A stretch of 11,704 nucleotides of DNA from Irpex lacteus. Lineage: Eukaryota; Basidiomycota; Agaricomycetes; Polyporales; Irpicaceae. A program made the translations under genes and the position numbers. Of the stretch, positions 9,143 to 11,704 are shown in pieces; the stretch's first letter is position 1, and each line of letters begins with the position of its first letter. Location: contig MQVO02000281.1 in the NCBI GenBank assembly GCA_001986395.2, positions 1 to 11,704 on the forward strand, written 5' to 3'. The notes under the pieces are model-generated. The model was given only the letters and a program-made list of their open reading frames with translations, made no database searches and was not told the DNA's origin.

Positions 9143-9277
9143 AATAGACCAGTTACTATGCCCTAAATCCCAAAAAACTAGTTAGAATTATTTCTAATTC
9201 CTAGTTTTTTTGGGGGGGGGTGTAGTATATTTTTCTATAATACTTTTTGTTAAAATATTATGGTTAACTGGTCTATT
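9143..9277. repeat. 13-bp inverted repeat enclosing palindromic element copy 8
   Basis: AATAGACCAGTTA (9143-9155) and TAACTGGTCTATT (9265-9277) are exact inverted copies flanking about 109 bases that include the palindromic element. They lie in the interrupted - strand ORF, so the ORF reads the same 13 bases in both directions on either side of the break. Confidence 0.75.
9169..9220 (+). repeat. palindromic element copy 8, long form, inside the - strand ORF
   Basis: The arms are CCCAAAAAACTAG and CTAGTTTTTTTGGG, followed by an extended G run to 9220. The core is GTTAGAATTATTTCTAATTC. On the - strand its end encodes LVFWD, joined in frame to the downstream half of the unknown ORF, while stops inside the element separate it from the upstream half. 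Confidence 0.85.
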
Positions 9278-10205
9278 ATCATAAGAGTTACTACCTCATT
9301 TCCATATTTTCCAGTCAGGTTCCACAGGTGGTTTAGGATAAATTCAGTTATCAAAAAAAAATATAGCCAATAGAATAATCTTTTTGTGCCCTATATTAAC
9401 ATCTCTAAGTAAGTATGCCCTACTGCAATAAATCCACCAAAAAGATTATCTGTACTAAATCCTGTCATTTTAAATGTAGCATATACTCCTATTAACGCAT
9501 TTAATATTACAAACCCTTTTCTTATGGTTACTAATAAAGACCACCACGTCATTCTTCCACACCATATTTTTAATAGGCTTATAATTTTAGATCACACCAG
9601 GTATTTTATTAGCATATGCAATTAGTGAAGTAAGAGCAAATAATGATAATAGTTTACTTGTACTTGTAGACTCAGGTTTATTTACTGCATTTAATGCATT
9701 TTACACGTTTATTTGCACCTGTAGTTTTTATACTTAAATTATTTCTTTTTATGGTCTAGGATATTTAAAACTTATGGGTATGTAGGTAAATATGTAGTCT
9801 AATAAACCTGGAATATCTTGGGCTGGTGTAAGATAGACTGACTCATAGCACATTTAATATAATGCATATAGGAAAAAATAATAGGTTAAGGCTACTAAAA
9901 TAATAAGTACACATGTGATATATGCCCATCTGTTATTGGAATTAATTATATGTGGTGGAAGATTCTAATTATTTATCTGATGTGTATTATGTAGATATAG
10001 TTCCTGTTTCATGTAGAATATTCATACTAATGGTAATAGTATTGAAATAATCAACATGATAAATGTAATTAACCAAGATATTGCTATAGCAATATTGGTT
10101 CATACAGTTGTTATTGTTGTGATGGTGATTAAAAAATTATTGTTAAATCTATCAGGTGCTTAGACCACCAATTTTATGTTTAAATACAAATTATACTATG
10201 AATAC

Positions 10206-10214
10206 TACTTATAT
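10206..10214 (-). promoter_or_regulatory. match to yeast mitochondrial promoter nonanucleotide
   Basis: On the - strand this reads ATATAAGTA, the Saccharomyces-type promoter motif, about 45 bases before the start of the unknown - strand ORF. About one chance match is expected in this much AT-rich DNA, and basidiomycete mitochondrial promoters are not known to use it, so this is weak. Confidence 0.2.
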
Positions 10215-10359
10215 AGTATTAGCATTCTAATATTACATAAATTGTCTTTATCTTGATAGAGTATGATATACTTTTTTATTGTTTATTGTTTAAAATAAAA
10301 TATTTAATTGAAAATAAGCCCCGTTTCTCTTATAAAAACAATGAGTTTGAGAAAAGAAA

Positions 10360-10600
10360 ACTGGATAAATTGCAAAAAAACACTGTTTTCTAAGGGAAAA
10401 TAGTCAATTTGCAGCCAAGCTTGAAATAGTGAATAATTGTTGAAAGATAATTAACATTTCATGAAGGTTTAACAACTAACAGGTGAGTATCACTAACAAT
10501 AATCCTGACACGAACATCCGGCATTATCTAATCGGGAATGATGACATAGTCTGAACAATAACGTGAGTTATTGAAGTAATGAATAAAATGCATTACGGTA
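10360..10600 (+). other. group I intron catalytic core, no recognised exons
   Basis: The four conserved core elements occur in order. P is at about 10366-10377 (AAATTGCAAA) and Q at 10405-10420 (CAATTTGCAGCCAAGC). R is at about 10466-10486 (GGTTTAACAACTAACAGGTGA) and S at 10541-10556 (ATGACATAGTCTGAAC). P4 forms between TTGCAAA (10370-10376) and TTTGCAG (10408-10414). P5 forms between ACTGTTTTC (10382-10390) and GGAAAATAGT (10395-10404). P6 forms between CTTGAAAT and ATTTCATGAAG. P7 forms between CAACTA (10473-10478) and TAGTCTG (10547-10553) with one bulge. P9 is AATAAC-GTGA-GTTATT (10557-10572), with a GNRA tetraloop, and P9.1 is GTAATG/CATTAC (10576-10596). P3 and the exact ends were not resolved. 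No endonuclease ORF is evident. The neighbouring genes are on the other strand and no + strand exon is recognisable, so the intron appears orphaned or its host gene is lost. It could belong to a trans-acting arrangement, but nothing shows that. Confidence 0.75.
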
Positions 10601-10609
10601 ACAAAATTA

Positions 10610-11310
10610 TTAATACAACAAACCTTTTCCAAATCTCTTGAATGTTTGGCTTAATGTCCGAAGTTTAAATTTTCTAGTTAGGGTAAGTGCACATGACTCG
10701 GTTATTTACCAGATGAATCATTGTGACGTGCTTCTATTATTGACAAAGTCATAATAGTTATATAACCCTATAATCACTGAGTTATAGTAACAAATTATGT
10801 CTGGATGTTAAAAGTTGACCATGTTACCTAAAAATTTTCCTCGGTACATTAACTTTTTGTGTTTTGTTTGCGAGGTTATCAGTCTGATTACACCTCTGTT
10901 TTTCAGTGTGAGCAGTACTTTATTTATACCCATATGGAATCTGAAACGTGTTTTCTTACGGCGTGAAATAATACATTAATTGATTTTTATTTGCTCAATG
11001 TACTTACTGGTACCGATTTTGTTAGGAGCCATTATCAGATATCCTAGGAAAGCTACAGGTTTTTGAGAGTACTCAACTATTCCAGTTTTATCTTTATTGA
11101 ATTATAGTGATAACTTGTCTTCAACAAACGATTGGACCTCCTTAAGATTTTCTCAGCTAGTTCGGGGCTTCCCTCTACTCCTATTATAAAGTCAACTGCA
11201 TACCTCGCATAGACCACCTTAATGTACTAAGCCCCTCTATGCAAATTAGGTGTTATTAGGAGTTGATTACGGAGTAAGTTGTATTCTTCCCACCGCGACA
11301 AATTGTATTC
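10610..11310 (-). pseudogene. group II intron reverse transcriptase/maturase, C-terminal remnant
   Basis: Group II intron-encoded proteins combine a reverse transcriptase with a maturase domain (X) that helps splicing. On the - strand the remnant starts around the RT active-site motif, read here as YAVDF (about 11200) instead of the usual YADDF, followed by IIGVEGSPELAEKIL, then DKTGIVEYSQKPVAFLGYL, the usual palm/thumb continuation. After frame shifts comes KKTRFRFHMG, then domain X: DIICYYNSVIIGLYNYYDFV and CALTLTRKFKLRTLSQTFKR followed by FGKG, with TAA at 10610-10612. RT blocks 0-4 upstream are missing and palindromic element copy 9 sits near where they should begin. No HNH endonuclease tail or group II domain V/VI is found downstream; instead the group I core lies on the opposite strand. 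Several stops and shifts interrupt the frame. Reading errors may account for some, but the missing N-terminal half and intron RNA point to a genuine relic. Confidence 0.82.
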
Positions 11311-11352
11311 TTTTTTTTTGGTCAGTATTTTAGTTTATTCTGTAACACCAAA

Positions 11353-11402
11353 CCAAAAAAACTAATTAGAATTAGAAATAATTCTAACTAGTTTTTTTGG
11401 GG
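11353..11402 (-). repeat. palindromic element copy 9, between cox2 and the maturase remnant
   Basis: The arms are CCAAAAAAACTA and TAGTTTTTTTGGGG. The core ATTAGAATTAGAAATAATTC is the inverted orientation of the copy 8 type. It lies about 55 bases after the cox2 stop and next to the broken end of the maturase remnant. Confidence 0.85.
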
Positions 11403-11457
11403 AATGTGTAGGTGGAGATGACTTATATTTAAAGGGGTATAAAATAAATTTATTAAG

Positions 11458-11704
11458 TTAAACAGAGTCGATCCAAGCTAAATAGTCTTGTACTGAAACT
11501 GCTTCCACTGCTATTGGCATGAAACCGTGCCATACTCCACAGATTTCTGAACATTGTCCGTAGAATACTCCTGTTCTTTCAGCTAAGAAAGAAGTTTGGT
11601 TTAGTCTTCCTGGTACAGCATCTATTTTTACTCCTAATGAAGGTACTGCCCATGAGTGAATAACATCAGCTCCTGTAACAATAACTCTTATATGAGTATC
11701 AACA
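11458..11704 (-). CDS. cox2: cytochrome c oxidase subunit 2, C-terminal part
   Basis: Cox2 carries the binuclear CuA centre that accepts electrons from cytochrome c at complex IV, facing the intermembrane space. The frame runs from the window edge to TAA at 11458-11460, 81 codons, with no interruption. It contains the CuA ligands of the family: His in [16 protein letters not shown], then the C-x-E-x3... cluster in [18 protein letters not shown] (Cys, Glu, Cys, His, Met at the expected spacing). The N-terminal membrane helices lie beyond the window. It ends with DYLAWIDSV. Its clean frame contrasts with cox1. Confidence 0.96.
   Translation of the reverse strand, partial: VDTHIRVIVTGADVIHSWAVPSLGVKIDAVPGRLNQTSFLAERTGVFYGQCSEICGVWHGFMPIAVEAVSVQDYLAWIDSV

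Larger units (their letters stand above)
8262..10159 (-). pseudogene. large interrupted membrane-protein ORF of unknown function
   Basis: Read on the - strand, pieces in shifting frames give one collinear protein of roughly 600 residues. The first part (about 10159-9760) stays in one frame but has in-frame TAG (9965-9967) and TAA (9854-9856); it has membrane segments around ISWLITFIMLIISILLPLVW and ITCVLIILVALTYYFFLYAL. Next come a segment with LLSLFALTSLIAYANKIPGV, one with GFSTDNLFGGFIAVGHTYLE, a Trp-rich part, a further membrane helix (KIAWVTFLVVAIAGSSWLCW, about 9078-9019), a Pro/Ser-rich linker, a Gly/Asn-rich stretch (GERGPGIINNIGRGINNSVN) and a soluble C-terminal part with FYGESAEAKVLRDIALLAAN. 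TGA falls at positions where Trp fits, supporting code 4. A TAA precedes the first codon and no ATG lies there, so the 5' end is truncated or misread. Palindromic element copy 8 splits it and copy 7 supplies its TAG stop (8262-8264). I do not recognise the family. Real gene with sequencing indels, or pseudogene: undecided. Confidence 0.55.

Overview
The window is an AT-rich piece of a fungal mitochondrial genome. The signs are a complete mitochondrial-type large-subunit rRNA, two tRNAs, cytochrome oxidase subunits 1 and 2, group I and group II intron relics, and TGA read as tryptophan in a broken reading frame (mold mitochondrial code 4). The cox1 and cox2 proteins and the gene style suggest a basidiomycete, probably Agaricomycotina. 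That placement is inference; no genus can be named from the sequence.

Layout. On the + strand come rnl (about 283-3400), a gene-poor repeat-rich stretch, trnM(cau) (4647-4719), trnE(uuc) (4740-4811), an 0.8 kb spacer with a very GC-rich island, cox1 (5637-7254) and a small broken membrane-protein frame (7273-7801). On the - strand, reading inward from the right edge, come the 3' end of cox2 (11458-11704), a remnant of a group II intron reverse transcriptase/maturase (10610-11310) and a long, heavily interrupted membrane-protein frame of unknown function (8262-10159). A well-preserved group I intron core lies on the + strand at about 10360-10600. It faces the maturase remnant, and I recognise no exon on either side of it.

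The most distinctive feature is a family of short palindromes, about 41-55 bp, with arms of the form CCCCAAAAAACTAG / CTAGTTTTTTGGGG. At least nine copies occur in 11.7 kb, in both orientations and several subfamilies. One copy sits inside the rRNA gene, one supplies the stop codon of the unknown - strand frame, one splits that frame, and one bounds the maturase remnant next to cox2. A second, simpler family of CCTTTTTTT...AAAAAAAGG hairpins is also scattered through the window, including inside rnl. Both behave like mobile or self-propagating mitochondrial hairpin elements, comparable in kind to the GC clusters and double-hairpin elements known from other fungi.

cox1 has an excellent full-length protein sequence but is interrupted by about a dozen one-base indels, and both tRNAs have an 8-base T loop. 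The simplest explanation is uncorrected long-read assembly error. Frame breaks elsewhere, especially in the two unknown membrane-protein frames, therefore cannot be taken as proof of decay. The visible part of cox2 is clean.
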